From Lentisphaerae bacterium ADurb.Bin082 (lineage in GTDB: Bacteria; Verrucomicrobiota; Lentisphaeria; Oligosphaerales; Oligosphaeraceae), in contig MWEG01000016.1 in the NCBI GenBank assembly GCA_002070945.1, forward strand, positions 1-35,137: a stretch of DNA of 35,137 bases, read 5' to 3'. The notes beneath the pieces were generated by a model that did no database searches, had not been told where the DNA came from, and saw only the letters and a list, made by a program, of their open reading frames with translations. The position numbers were made by a program, and so were the translations under genes. This document shows positions 6,516-15,860 of this stretch, piece by piece; positions within the stretch are counted from its first letter, which is position 1, and each line of letters opens with the position of its first letter.

Positions 6516-6554
6516 GGAGGGCTTACAAGCGAGTGAGGAGGCATGCACATGGGT

Positions 6555-9500
6555 TTAGGGAAGGTCTTTGAGTTCGTAGGCGAAAACCTGTCCGGCGTCG
6601 GTGAAGACCTGTGCCTTGAAGCTGAGCGTGCCGTCGGCGCCAGGAATGAGCGGCACTTCGGCCAGGTGCTTGCCGGCGCTATTCACTGCATGCAGTCGGT
6701 AGTTCCGGCCGGTTGTTGCCAGTAGGGTGATGGTCGCTTCGCCACGGGCGGCAAGGAAAGGCGGTTCGCCCCAGCTGTCCAGTTGTTCCATGGCCGGGGA
6801 GGCGAATTTTGCCTTTGTAGCCTGAGTGTCGGTCAGGTGCAGCAACAATATGCGTTTAGCCAGGCGCAGGGGCTGCGCGTCGGCGGATATGGCGGCAATG
6901 ACGACCCGACCGAGCAGGCTTTCCGCCGCGAGGAAACGCCCGCGGGCTTTTTCGCCGGCAGGGAGGATGAAAGCCTCGCAGGCGTCGGTCACGGCCTGGA
7001 AGCTTTCTTTGGACTGATTGAGTTCGAGTTCTCCGCCAATGCTGCGGAAGAAGCCGGTGGCGGGGTCATAGTGGTCGTTCGGGATCATGCCGGCGTTTAA
7101 TATGTCGTTGAGCAGCTGTTCATAGTCTGGCGCGGCATTAAAGACCCTGGCGTTGCCAGAGTTGGCAGCGCTGTCAGGGAAGGCGGTGCCGGCGTTCAGC
7201 AGCGCCGCGAATTTTTCGGGGTAGGGGGCATTGGCTGTGTTCGGCATGACGGCTGTGCCGATGCGGGTGATGAGACCGAGCCGGGCGACAGCGCTGTTGC
7301 AGTTGCTGTCAAAGGGAATGTCCGCCTTTTCGTCAAGGAGTACGGCGAAGGCGTCAGGGGCGGGTTTGACGCCGCCGTCCAGGAACAAGGCTGCACCGAT
7401 GCGGTGGGCGATGCTTTTGACTGGGTCGGTGGACAGATCGAAGTGGTTGTTGGCGCGGTCGTCGCGTTGGTAATTCTCCCTGCCGTGCGAGTAGGCGAAT
7501 TGCACGAGCATGTCCCAGCCTTGCAGGGCGCCATAGGCGCCGAGCAGCGCCGGCCCCTCGGCGCGGAAGCGGTTGGGTTTGGCAAAATCGAATTCCGTTA
7601 CGGTGAAGGGCTTGCCGTAGAGGCGACTGGCCAGGAGTGACCACGGCGAGCCGATGGCTGATTTCTGGGTGACGAGCGATGGCAACTGCCAAGATTTTGC
7701 CGCAAAGCGGGGATGACTGCTGTAGCCATGGTTGTCCGTGTAGTCGTAAAGGCGTCGCATCTGGGAGAGTTTGAGAGTCGTGCCCATGTTCTGGTCTGAC
7801 AAGGGACAGCGCAGGCCTTGTTCGCGCAGGAAGGAGGTCATTTGCGCAAAGCGTTTTTCGTACGTTTCAGTCAGGAAGCGTTCGAAGAGCCGATTGCGTT
7901 GCTCAGGGATACCTTGTTCGTCGAGCTGATGGTGATTGAGCCAGGCCAGGAAACGTTCTTCGTAGAGTTTCTGGGTGAAGGCATTGGCGGCCCAGCATGA
8001 CTTGATATTGCCTTCGTTGATGATGCTGATGGAGATGAGCGCGGGGTCGTCCTTGATGGTCATGCCGGTGTAGGGATTGACATGATTGAGGTAGTTTTCG
8101 CAGTAGCTTCGCCAGTTTTGCCACACTGAATCAAGCAACCAGAACATGGCTTTGTAGGCTCTGATGTCGTTGAGGACATCTGGGTATTCGGGTATTTCGC
8201 CCTTGGGCAGGCGCCTGGAGATATACAGGTCAGTGGTGATGTAGATACCGCGTTGCTTGAGGCAGTGAACGAGATAGTCCAGCTGGTCGATAGCCTCTGG
8301 ATTGAGCTGGGTGGTATTGTCCTTCATGGTCATGCCGCCGTCATGGTGGTGCAGGCGCAGGACATTGAAGCCATAGGCGGCAATGCGGTCGGCGAGACGC
8401 TCGGCCCATTCCTTGCTGGTGTAGGGGCCGCCGGAGCAAAGATTGGTGCCGTAGAAACGCACAGGCTGCTCCGGACGCTCACTGAAGACAAAACGGCCAT
8501 CGCGGATGCGTACCGGGCCATATTTGCCTGCCGGCGCGTCGAGACGCCAGGAAAAGTCCATGACCGACCCTGGCTCGACGTCCTTGGCGAAATCAATGGG
8601 CTGCCAATCCTGGTTGGCTACGATGTAGAATGGAGCGGACATATCGCGTGGCGGCCTGTGTTCTCCGACCGAGGCGGCGACGATCAGCCACACCGCATTG
8701 ACAGAGGAACTGAAGACGACGCCTTTGATCGGCTTGTTTACCAGTGGGTAGACGCTGCGATAGAGCCCAACATACGAGCTGCGGTTTTCGCCGGTCCAGA
8801 CCACCTCGCCGTTTGCAAGTGCGCTGGGGGTCTGCCAATCGCCGACGTCGCTGCCATAGCGCACGGTGATGACGTGCTTGTCGCCGTCTTGATAGGTGAC
8901 ATGGATTTGGCCAAGGTCTTGGGACGATGAGTCCCAGGCAGTCGCGTGGAGGAGGAAAAGCCAGTTGCCGTGAGGAGCGTTGGCGAGTTCGACCGTGGCG
9001 GCTTGCGGGAAGCAGGTTCTGTCGGCGCCGGCCAGAGCGATGCAGGATTTGCCGTCATTGGTCTGCGGGTCAATGATAGCGAAGTCTGTGCCGCGGAAGC
9101 GCTGGCGGCCGGTGGGGAGCATGCGCAAGTCATTTTCCGGCCCTTGGTCGGTCCAGCCGCCGACGCCGTCGTCGGCAGTGTCGTCGGTGAAGCCCATATT
9201 GGCGGCTGTACGCAGGTCAAGTGGCGTTGCCTGGTAGCTTTGGTATGTCACGCTAAGGGACAACTGGCTGCGTTCGCCGGTGACTTTGCGCATGCCGAGA
9301 AGCATGGAGAAGCTGTTCGGCCGCGGTCGGTAATCGTGGAGAAGTACATGCGTGTCGCCCTTGCACTCAAGGGTGGCCACACCGTCGCGGCAGGGAATGA
9401 CAATTTTGCCGGCCTTGCCAGAGAAGACTTCCACCCGGTCTTTTTCGAGTGGCAGAGCCAGCTCCTGGTCATCAAGGCGGAAGACCCTGCCGACAAAGAC

Positions 9501-9875
9501 ATCGCCGGGCAACGAGGTGCGGAAGGTGAAGTCCTGCGTCGTTTTCTCTACGGTTATATCGTAAGTGAAGACCCCTGGGGCGCTTTGTTTGAGCTGGCTG
9601 GCAAAGGGTGCGGGTGCGTCCTGAGGCAGGCTCAACAGCCCCTCGCGCCGCCATTGACCGCTATCGTCGTTCTTACGGTCGGTGACCAGCCATTCTTTGT
9701 CTCTGCCCTGGGTGAAATTTCTTTTGCCGTCCCAGAAATCGGCGGCGAAGCTGATGTCGCCGATGACGAGTCTTCCGGCGTTATCAAGCCGGACGGGATT
9801 TTCGGCGTACGTGCCGGCGATGGCGCAGGCAAACACGATGAAGGAGAGGATTCGCGCCAGCATGGTGTTTTTCAT
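6555..9875 (-). CDS. Secreted glycoside hydrolase, clan GH-A (GH5-like barrel)
   Basis: A 1106-residue exported protein. Residues 1-24 are a signal peptide (MLARILSFIVFACAIAGTYA). About 30-450 look like beta-rich, carbohydrate-binding-type domains. A TIM-barrel begins near 465 with RFYGTNLCSGGPYTSKEW and FNVLRLHHHDGG; SIINEGNI places the acid/base at Glu621, and FTVTEFDF places the nucleophile at Glu761, the spacing of clan GH-A enzymes. A beta-rich C-terminal part follows from about 850. The exact GH family and substrate cannot be told; a beta-linked polysaccharide or glycoconjugate is likely. It is last in a leftward operon after a LacI regulator and a pseudopilin-like protein (38 bp from the latter), so its expression is probably sugar-induced. 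No terminator is evident downstream. Confidence 0.82.
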   Translation of the reverse strand: MKNTMLARILSFIVFACAIAGTYAENPVRLDNAGRLVIGDISFAADFWDGKRNFTQGRDKEWLVTDRKNDDSGQWRREGLLSLPQDAPAPFASQLKQSAPGVFTYDITVEKTTQDFTFRTSLPGDVFVGRVFRLDDQELALPLEKDRVEVFSGKAGKIVIPCRDGVATLECKGDTHVLLHDYRPRPNSFSMLLGMRKVTGERSQLSLSVTYQSYQATPLDLRTAANMGFTDDTADDGVGGWTDQGPENDLRMLPTGRQRFRGTDFAIIDPQTNDGKSCIALAGADRTCFPQAATVELANAPHGNWLFLLHATAWDSSSQDLGQIHVTYQDGDKHVITVRYGSDVGDWQTPSALANGEVVWTGENRSSYVGLYRSVYPLVNKPIKGVVFSSSVNAVWLIVAASVGEHRPPRDMSAPFYIVANQDWQPIDFAKDVEPGSVMDFSWRLDAPAGKYGPVRIRDGRFVFSERPEQPVRFYGTNLCSGGPYTSKEWAERLADRIAAYGFNVLRLHHHDGGMTMKDNTTQLNPEAIDQLDYLVHCLKQRGIYITTDLYISRRLPKGEIPEYPDVLNDIRAYKAMFWLLDSVWQNWRSYCENYLNHVNPYTGMTIKDDPALISISIINEGNIKSCWAANAFTQKLYEERFLAWLNHHQLDEQGIPEQRNRLFERFLTETYEKRFAQMTSFLREQGLRCPLSDQNMGTTLKLSQMRRLYDYTDNHGYSSHPRFAAKSWQLPSLVTQKSAIGSPWSLLASRLYGKPFTVTEFDFAKPNRFRAEGPALLGAYGALQGWDMLVQFAYSHGRENYQRDDRANNHFDLSTDPVKSIAHRIGAALFLDGGVKPAPDAFAVLLDEKADIPFDSNCNSAVARLGLITRIGTAVMPNTANAPYPEKFAALLNAGTAFPDSAANSGNARVFNAAPDYEQLLNDILNAGMIPNDHYDPATGFFRSIGGELELNQSKESFQAVTDACEAFILPAGEKARGRFLAAESLLGRVVIAAISADAQPLRLAKRILLLHLTDTQATKAKFASPAMEQLDSWGEPPFLAARGEATITLLATTGRNYRLHAVNSAGKHLAEVPLIPGADGTLSFKAQVFTDAGQVFAYELKDLP

Positions 9876-9913
9876 TTTGCGTGATAGTGTGGGGTTGGCG
9901 TTGGATGGCGCTG

Positions 9914-10675
9914 TTACCAGTTATCGTCAATGCCAAAGGCGAATTGGAGTTTGGTTGATGCTTTGCCGGTGAGGTCATCGCGCATTCTTCCGGTGTGTAC
10001 GGCAGCGGCGTTGCCGCCGATGTAGAGCATGTTGACGGCATTGTTACCGTGCGCCACCCACGGTCTGGGGCCGTTAGGCCAGGACACTTTGAGGAAGGTG
10101 CCGTTGCGCGGGCCGCCGTCGGCGGTGACATTCGGTTCGCTGCTCTTAAGCATACTGTCAACCAGCATAGGCATATCTGAAGGGCTTTTCCAGACGAGTG
10201 CCATGCGGCTGTCGTTGTAGGCGTTGCCTTGAAACTTGGTGTAATAGAGATCCGCGCTGGTGTAGTTGCCATCGTAGGGGAAATCGCCGAACCAGCCATA
10301 GGCGTAGAAAGTCGGGTCATTATTTCTTTGTGAGTAGCTGCCTAGGGAGTTCGGACAGCAGTATTGCGACAGATTGGCGGCGCCGCTGGCCTGGAAATAG
10401 CCATGAACGCGCATGTTTTTGAGCCAGTTGTGGCTATTGTGGTATTTGACAATGACATTGCCATCGTGGTCATTGGCGTAGATGTGGATGAACAGGCCGC
10501 TTTGTTTGAGGTTGTTGATGCAGCTGATGCTCCGAGCTTTCTCACGGGCCTTGCTCAGGGCGGGCAGGAGCATGGCGGCGAGAATGGCGATGATGGCGAT
10601 GACGACCAGAAGTTCGATGAGAGTGAAGCCGCGAGGCTGAACATGGAACTCTTGTTGCGTGGTCTGGCTGCTCAT
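9914..10675 (-). CDS. Pseudopilin-like protein (prepilin N-methylation leader, H-X9-DG type)
   Basis: A 253-residue protein with a type II/IV prepilin leader: QPRG then [20 protein letters not shown], cleavage expected after Gly16 and the conserved Glu at +5. The sequence [20 protein letters not shown] after the helix is the hallmark of the very large pseudopilin families of Lentisphaerae, Planctomycetes and Verrucomicrobia. Near the C-terminus [15 protein letters not shown] is a degenerate version of the H-X9-DG motif of those families (ten residues between His and GG, and Asp missing). ATG at 10675 has AAGGAAAAGGACC just upstream. It sits between regulator and hydrolase genes; a surface role near the enzyme is plausible but unproven. 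Confidence 0.88.
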   Translation of the reverse strand: MSSQTTQQEFHVQPRGFTLIELLVVIAIIAILAAMLLPALSKAREKARSISCINNLKQSGLFIHIYANDHDGNVIVKYHNSHNWLKNMRVHGYFQASGAANLSQYCCPNSLGSYSQRNNDPTFYAYGWFGDFPYDGNYTSADLYYTKFQGNAYNDSRMALVWKSPSDMPMLVDSMLKSSEPNVTADGGPRNGTFLKVSWPNGPRPWVAHGNNAVNMLYIGGNAAAVHTGRMRDDLTGKASTKLQFAFGIDDNW

Positions 10676-10708
10676 GGTCCTTTTCCTTGTTCTCTTGTCA
10701 ATGACGGG

Positions 10709-11719
10709 TTATTTGTTTGGGGAGGGCAAACACGTACTTTCACGTGGAACTAACTTGGTGGGCACTGCTATGCAGCGGATGGGAGCGTCAGCCTGAGCGA
10801 TGCGCTCAAGTATGAGTTCCAAAACAGCTTCACCCAAGGCCGGCAGATTGGAGTCGATGCTGCTCAAGGCCGGTCGGCTGCACGTGCAGAAAAGCGAGTT
10901 GTCCTGTCCGAGCAGTGCCAAGTCCTCCGGCACCTTGAGACCGCAGCGGGCTGCTTCCGCAGCCATCGCCAGGCACCACGAATCATTTTGCAGGATGACC
11001 GCGTTGACGCGGGCGGGGAGGAGCTGCTGCTCCAGTAGTTCGGCCATGCAGCTGCGGATGTCACTGCTGTGGTCATTCGTGAGCTGGAGTTGATACAGAC
11101 GGTCAGCGGCAGAGGAAAAGTGCTGGAGAAAGGCGTCCCGACGAGCACGAACGGAATCAAAACTCATGTTGTCGGAGATGACCAGCGCGGCTCGCCGCTG
11201 AGCTTTGGCGAAGAGTGCTGCCGCCTCGGCGTAGGCAGCGCCGATGTCGTAATAAGCGGTGGAAAAGCCCGCTACCGGGGCAGCGCCATAAAACACTGTT
11301 TTTTTCTCAAGGTCCGGCGTGGCGGCAAGGATGTTGGAGTGACAAATCACGCCGTCCACACCGCACTGCTTGAGGGTCAGGTAGTCTTTGCGCAAGCTGT
11401 CCGGGTCGTTGTGTGTCTCAGTGACCAGCAAGCGGTAGCCGCGTACGCTGGCAGCACGTTCAATCGCGGCCAGCTGCCGGAAACGTACCGGAATGTCTTC
11501 ACTATCAATCATGACTCCAAGCGTGAAAGAAGCCTGGCGGTTGAGTATACGCGCCGAAATGTTGGGGACGTAGTTCAACTCCCGGGCGACAGCGCGAATC
11601 TCCTCGGCCTTCTCAGGAGAAAAACGGATGCCAATGTCGCGACCACTCAACACCGCAGAAACCGTGCTCGACGATACCCCGACGCGACGGGCAATGTCAA
11701 TCAGGCGTACAGTTGCCAT
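10709..11719 (-). CDS. LacI-family transcriptional regulator
   Basis: A 336-residue regulator. Residues 1-50 form the LacI helix-turn-helix and hinge: VRLIDIARRVGVSSSTVSAVLSG, then ELNYVPNISARIL. The rest is a periplasmic-binding-protein-like sensor (TLGVMID, GVDGVICHS, LALLGQDNS). The binding sugar is unknown. It is the first gene of an operon with the pseudopilin and glycoside hydrolase (33 bp to the next gene). A strong promoter and an 18-bp near-perfect palindrome lie directly upstream, so it likely represses its own operon. Confidence 0.93.
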   Translation of the reverse strand: MATVRLIDIARRVGVSSSTVSAVLSGRDIGIRFSPEKAEEIRAVARELNYVPNISARILNRQASFTLGVMIDSEDIPVRFRQLAAIERAASVRGYRLLVTETHNDPDSLRKDYLTLKQCGVDGVICHSNILAATPDLEKKTVFYGAAPVAGFSTAYYDIGAAYAEAAALFAKAQRRAALVISDNMSFDSVRARRDAFLQHFSSAADRLYQLQLTNDHSSDIRSCMAELLEQQLLPARVNAVILQNDSWCLAMAAEAARCGLKVPEDLALLGQDNSLFCTCSRPALSSIDSNLPALGEAVLELILERIAQADAPIRCIAVPTKLVPRESTCLPSPNK

Positions 11720-11740
11720 AATAAAGCCCTTATTTTGAGG

Positions 11741-11758
11741 TGATAATCCGGTTTATCA
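11741..11758 (-). promoter_or_regulatory. Candidate LacI-type operator
   Basis: TGATAAACCGGATTATCA (minus strand) is an inverted repeat with a central CCGG; only the A/A pair next to the centre breaks symmetry. A central CG palindrome of this size is typical for LacI-family sites. It begins 3 bp downstream of the -10 box and would cover the transcription start. Confidence 0.7.
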
Positions 11759-11761
11759 AAC

Positions 11762-11790
11762 ATTATACACCAGAATTTATTATTTTTCAA
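11762..11790 (-). promoter_or_regulatory. Sigma-70-like promoter of the LacI operon
   Basis: On the minus strand TTGAAA (11785-11790), 17-bp spacer, TATAAT (11762-11767): a perfect -10 and a 5/6-like -35 at optimal spacing, 43 bp before the ATG. Confidence 0.8.
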
Positions 11791-11920
11791 GGAAAACTGA
11801 GATAATACATGTTTTTTCAGCCTGTTTTTGGCGTCTTCAACGATTTATGACCCCGCGCTGATAACACCAGAGGAGTTCGAGAAAGCCTTTGCGCCATGGT
11901 CGGAAAAAAGAAGAAAAAGG

Positions 11921-11964
11921 AAACAGCCCCAAACGGTAACAAATGGTACCGCTTGGGGCTGTTT
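11921..11964 (-). terminator. Terminator downstream of tRNA-Ser
   Basis: AAACAGCCCC and GGGGCTGTTT pair as outer arms, with an inner CGGTA/TACCG pairing. On the minus strand it is followed by a T-rich run (TTTTTCTTCTTTTTT), so it terminates the tRNA transcript. Confidence 0.8.
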
Positions 11965-11975
11965 CTTGGGTAAAT

Positions 11976-12065
11976 TGGCGGAGAGGGAGGGAGTCGAACC
12001 CTCGGTGAGCGCGAACCCACGACGGTTTTCAAGACCGCTGCCTTAAACCACTCAGCCACCTCTCC
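11976..12065 (-). tRNA. tRNA-Ser (anticodon UGA)
   Basis: On the minus strand the acceptor arm GGAGAGG pairs with CCTCTCC. The D arm is GTGGCTGAGTGG, the anticodon loop CTTGAAA gives anticodon TGA, a long variable arm follows as in class II tRNAs, and the T arm holds GGTTCGACTCC. Discriminator G and an encoded CCA end at 11976. About 90 nt. Confidence 0.95.
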
Positions 12066-12151
12066 TAAAGGGGCGAATATCATAATAATATGACGCTGAG
12101 GCGCAGAAAAACAAGTTTGACGGGTGAAAAAAGGGGGAGCGGCGGAGGTTT

Positions 12152-12263
12152 AGTGGACAATGGACGTTAGTGGACTTTAGTGGACATCAGTAGACGATGG
12201 ACTGTGGACAAAAGTGGACTTTAATGGAGAGTGGACGTGGACGGAAATGGACTTTTTGTGGAC
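12152..12263 (+). repeat. Degenerate TGGAC array
   Basis: TGGAC occurs about eleven times exactly in 112 bp, at irregular spacings of 6-17 bp, often as GTGGAC, with near misses TAGAC and TGGAG. There is no open frame through it and no fixed period, so it is neither a CRISPR nor a simple microsatellite. Confidence 0.7.
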
Positions 12264-12304
12264 GGCGGAGCAAAGACGTAGGGGGCGGTGCTTGGGCTAT
12301 GTAT

Positions 12305-12366
12305 GGTACGATACGGCAGGCTGAAGCCCGAGCTACATACTGCAAGCTAAAGCTTGTACTACGTAC
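12305..12366 (+). repeat. Palindromic repeat of the CAAGCT-AAGCTTG family
   Basis: Two units in tandem: ACGGCAGGCTGAAGCCCG and TGCAAGCTAAAGCTTGTA, each a short inverted repeat followed by CTAC and TAC. Close relatives lie at 17774-17850. Confidence 0.6.
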
Positions 12367-12380
12367 GGTGTCCATTCCCT

Positions 12381-12429
12381 CAAAAAGAAACTGGCCGGCA
12401 GAACCGTTTTGGGCGATTCTGTCGGCCAG
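12381..12429 (-). terminator. Rho-independent terminator of rpsU
   Basis: On the minus strand CTGGCCGACAGAA pairs with TTCTGCCGGCCAG (one mismatch), followed by TTTCTTTTT. It lies 24 bp after the rpsU stop. Confidence 0.8.
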
Positions 12430-12452
12430 GGATAGCGCATTTTGGTTGCCTA

Positions 12453-12614
12453 TCAGCGGGAGCGACGGCTTTCGCGACGCTTGACTTCGCTGGGCTTCTC
12501 ATAATGACGACGGTTGCGGAGCTCTTTCATCGTGCCTTTCTTGTCCATCTTCTTCTTTAGACGACGAAGGGCGCGTTCGATAGGTTCACCTTTGCGGCAT
12601 TTGATATCTGACAT
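12453..12614 (-). CDS. rpsU: 30S ribosomal protein S21
   Basis: A 53-residue basic protein, too short for many gene finders. MSDIKCRKGEPIERALRRL, then MKELRNRRHYEKPS and a basic tail RRESRRSR match S21, which joins the 30S subunit and helps initiation. Length is slightly below the usual 60-70 residues, as in other S21 proteins that lack the long C-terminal tail. A strong ribosome-binding site AGGGGGTG precedes the ATG at 12614, with its own promoter upstream and terminator downstream, so it is a single-gene unit. Confidence 0.93.
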   Translation of the reverse strand: MSDIKCRKGEPIERALRRLKKKMDKKGTMKELRNRRHYEKPSEVKRRESRRSR

Positions 12615-12692
12615 GCTTGTTCACCCCCTTTACGTGTCTTTGGAAGTTAAAGTGGAATGCCCGAAAAAGGGCGGAAAAAATAAAAGCGCATT

Positions 12693-12720
12693 ACTATAAA
12701 CTTCGGCAACAAGAATTCAA
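12693..12720 (-). promoter_or_regulatory. Probable rpsU promoter
   Basis: On the minus strand TTGAAT (12715-12720), 16-bp spacer, TATAGT (12693-12698), about 80 bp before the start codon. The -35 box touches the stop codon of the upstream oxidoreductase gene. Confidence 0.55.
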
Positions 12721-12721
12721 T

Positions 12722-14158
<1,437 letters not shown>

Positions 14159-14161
14159 CTC

Positions 14162-15214
14162 TTATTTGCCTGCGACGGCCTTGATTTTGTTCATCACTTG
14201 GTCAAGTGTGACGAGGTTTCCGCCAAGTCGGTTGACCAGTTCGACGGGCCGGCGGCAAGAGATGGCGAGCCGGAGGTCATCGGCAAGTTGTCCATTGCTC
14301 ATTTCGACGGCGATGAAGGTGACGTTTTTGTCGGCCAAGGCGTTGATTTGTTTTTTGGGGAAGGGGAACAGGGTTTGGGGGCGGAAGAGGCCGACTTTCA
14401 GGCCTTGACGGCGTGCGTTGTCCATGGCGGTCTTGGCGATTCTGGAGCTGATGCCGTAGGCCACCAGGATGATGTCGGCGTCATCGGTGTTTTGTTGTTC
14501 GCAGCGGGTCTCGGTGCGTTCGATGTCCGCGTATTTCACTTGCAGGCGGTTATTGAATTCTTCCAGTTGGGCAAAGTCGAGGAAGATGCTGGTGACCAGA
14601 TTTTGCCTGGTTTCGGCGTTGCCGTTGACAGCCCAGGTTTTGTCAATGACTGGTGCGATGGCTTTTTCCGGGAACGTGAACGGCTCAATCATTTGGCCGA
14701 GGACGCCGTCAGCCAGGACATAGACGGGGGTGCGCCATTTGAAGGCCAGTTCAAAGGCGAGCATAGTGTAGTCGCACATTTCCTGGACTGAGTTGGGGGC
14801 GAGGACGATGTTTTTGTAGTTGCCGTGGCCGCCGCCTTTGACGACTTGGTTGTAGTCGGACTGTTCGGGGCCGATGTTGCCGAGTCCGGGGCCGGCGCGC
14901 ATGATGTCAACGATGACGGTGGGCAGTTCTGCTCCGGCCAGATAGGAGACACCTTCCTGCATCAGGCTGATGCCAGGGCCGGACGAGGCGGTGAAGACGC
15001 GGTGCCCAGCAGCGGCAGCGCCATAGCACATGTTGATGGAGGCTTCTTCCGATTCTGCCTGCAAGAACTTGCGTCCCAAGGGCGGGTAGAAGCGGGAGGC
15101 CTCATGGAGGATTTCGCTGGCCGGCGTGATTGGATAGCCGAAGAAGCAGTCGGAGCCGGCGTAGAGGGCGCCGATTACGACTGCGGTATTGCCTTTGATG
15201 AGTTTTGTTGCCAT
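14162..15214 (-). CDS. vorB: 2-oxoacid:ferredoxin oxidoreductase alpha subunit (VorB-like)
   Basis: A 350-residue protein with [48 protein letters not shown] and ADGVLGQM, typical of the roughly 350-residue alpha subunit annotated VorB (3-methyl-2-oxobutanoate:ferredoxin oxidoreductase); the letter used for this subunit differs between naming schemes, and KorA is the close alternative. It binds the pyrimidine side of TPP with the beta subunit. Starts at 15214, 48 bp after the ferredoxin-type subunit. The enzyme supports anaerobic branched-chain amino-acid breakdown or the reverse carboxylation. Confidence 0.88.
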   Translation of the reverse strand: MATKLIKGNTAVVIGALYAGSDCFFGYPITPASEILHEASRFYPPLGRKFLQAESEEASINMCYGAAAAGHRVFTASSGPGISLMQEGVSYLAGAELPTVIVDIMRAGPGLGNIGPEQSDYNQVVKGGGHGNYKNIVLAPNSVQEMCDYTMLAFELAFKWRTPVYVLADGVLGQMIEPFTFPEKAIAPVIDKTWAVNGNAETRQNLVTSIFLDFAQLEEFNNRLQVKYADIERTETRCEQQNTDDADIILVAYGISSRIAKTAMDNARRQGLKVGLFRPQTLFPFPKKQINALADKNVTFIAVEMSNGQLADDLRLAISCRRPVELVNRLGGNLVTLDQVMNKIKAVAGK

Positions 15215-15262
15215 GTTATGAGTCCAATGCTGATTGAAATTGCGGACAGTCGTGTGGGGGAA

Positions 15263-15499
15263 TCAGGACTTTTTCAGCGGGATATGGATTTTGATCGCAT
15301 GCGGTTCCGGGCAGGTATAGAAGCAGTTTGCGCAGCCGATGCAGCCCTCGCCGAGGTAGACAGCGGCGTGATAGCCGCGCTCATTGAGGGTGTCGCCGAT
15401 AGCGAGTACCTTCTTGGGGCAAGCGTCGACGCAACGGCCGCAAGACTTGCATTCGAGCTGGTTGATGATGGGATAAGGCTTGTTTTTATCAATGTCCAT
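15263..15499 (-). CDS. 2-oxoacid:ferredoxin oxidoreductase delta subunit (2[4Fe-4S])
   Basis: A 78-residue ferredoxin-like subunit. [13 protein letters not shown] (from residue 17) and [14 protein letters not shown] (from 53) bind two [4Fe-4S] clusters that pass electrons to ferredoxin. The frame is open upstream to 15556, but ATG at 15499 is chosen since AGGAGG lies 10 bases before it and since [10 protein letters not shown] fits the family start. It is first in the three-gene operon. A TATAGT at 15611-15616 (minus strand) could be its -10 box, but the -35 is weak. Confidence 0.88.
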   Translation of the reverse strand: MDIDKNKPYPIINQLECKSCGRCVDACPKKVLAIGDTLNERGYHAAVYLGEGCIGCANCFYTCPEPHAIKIHIPLKKS

Positions 15500-15556
15500 G
15501 GCGTCATGGCCTCCTATGGGTGACGTCCGGTAAAACCGAACGGCGGCAATTGCCAA

Positions 15557-15860
15557 GTCAGGGCAAAAGACTTGACAATGCCGCTTTGAGGGGGAAAATC
15601 AGAACATATTACTATAGCACCGGCCAGCTATTTGGAAAATCGGCAGGTGCTAAAAAGGGTGGGAGGACAGCGATTTTTTTGCGAATGTGGCAGTCTTCTG
15701 TAGTGCCTTGACAAGGCACCAGTTTTGGGGGTGGCCTATCCCCGGGCTAAAGCCTGGGCATTGAACAGAGGCAAAACAACAGCACCCAAGCATCTACGGC
15801 ACGCCCCTCGCCCCTAAGATAAGCCCCTCGTTTCGCCCTTGTGTGCTGACGTCAGGCGGG
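15557..15860. other. Spacer between Vor operon and TraB gene
   Basis: There is no gene here. It carries the two-hairpin repeat copy 2 and a possible -10 box for the oxidoreductase operon. Confidence 0.5.
15698..15759 (-). repeat. Two-hairpin intergenic repeat, copy 2
   Basis: Reverse complement of the unit at 276-337. The 25-bp part 15734-15758 matches 277-301 with one mismatch. The second hairpin here is GTGCCTT-GAC-AAGGCAC, with arm changes matched on both sides compared with copy 1. Confidence 0.65.

Larger units (their letters stand above)
5953..6554. other. Gene-poor spacer: terminator, IS end, repeat unit
   Basis: No convincing gene is seen. The stretch holds the presumed promoter of the ATPase operon (5953-6077), a bidirectional terminator, a remnant transposase 3' end (6401-6433) and a diverged ATCCGYAGATT unit (6487-6515). 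Confidence 0.5.
12066..12452. other. Gene-free spacer with repeats and rpsU terminator
   Basis: This stretch has no believable gene. It holds a degenerate TGGAC array (12152-12263), a two-part palindromic repeat (12305-12366) and the rpsU terminator (12381-12429). Confidence 0.6.

Noticed and set aside
8946..9884. 312-codon open frame on the plus strand
   Set aside because: Antisense to the N-terminal part of the glycoside hydrolase, no family features.
11817..12083. Open frame on the minus strand with peptide EWFKAAVLKTVVGSRSPRVR
   Set aside because: This is the translation of tRNA-Ser itself, a common false gene.
12152..12263. TGGAC array as a CRISPR or iteron origin
   Set aside because: The 5-bp motif has irregular spacing, no repeat longer than about 7 bp, and no dnaA or rep gene nearby.
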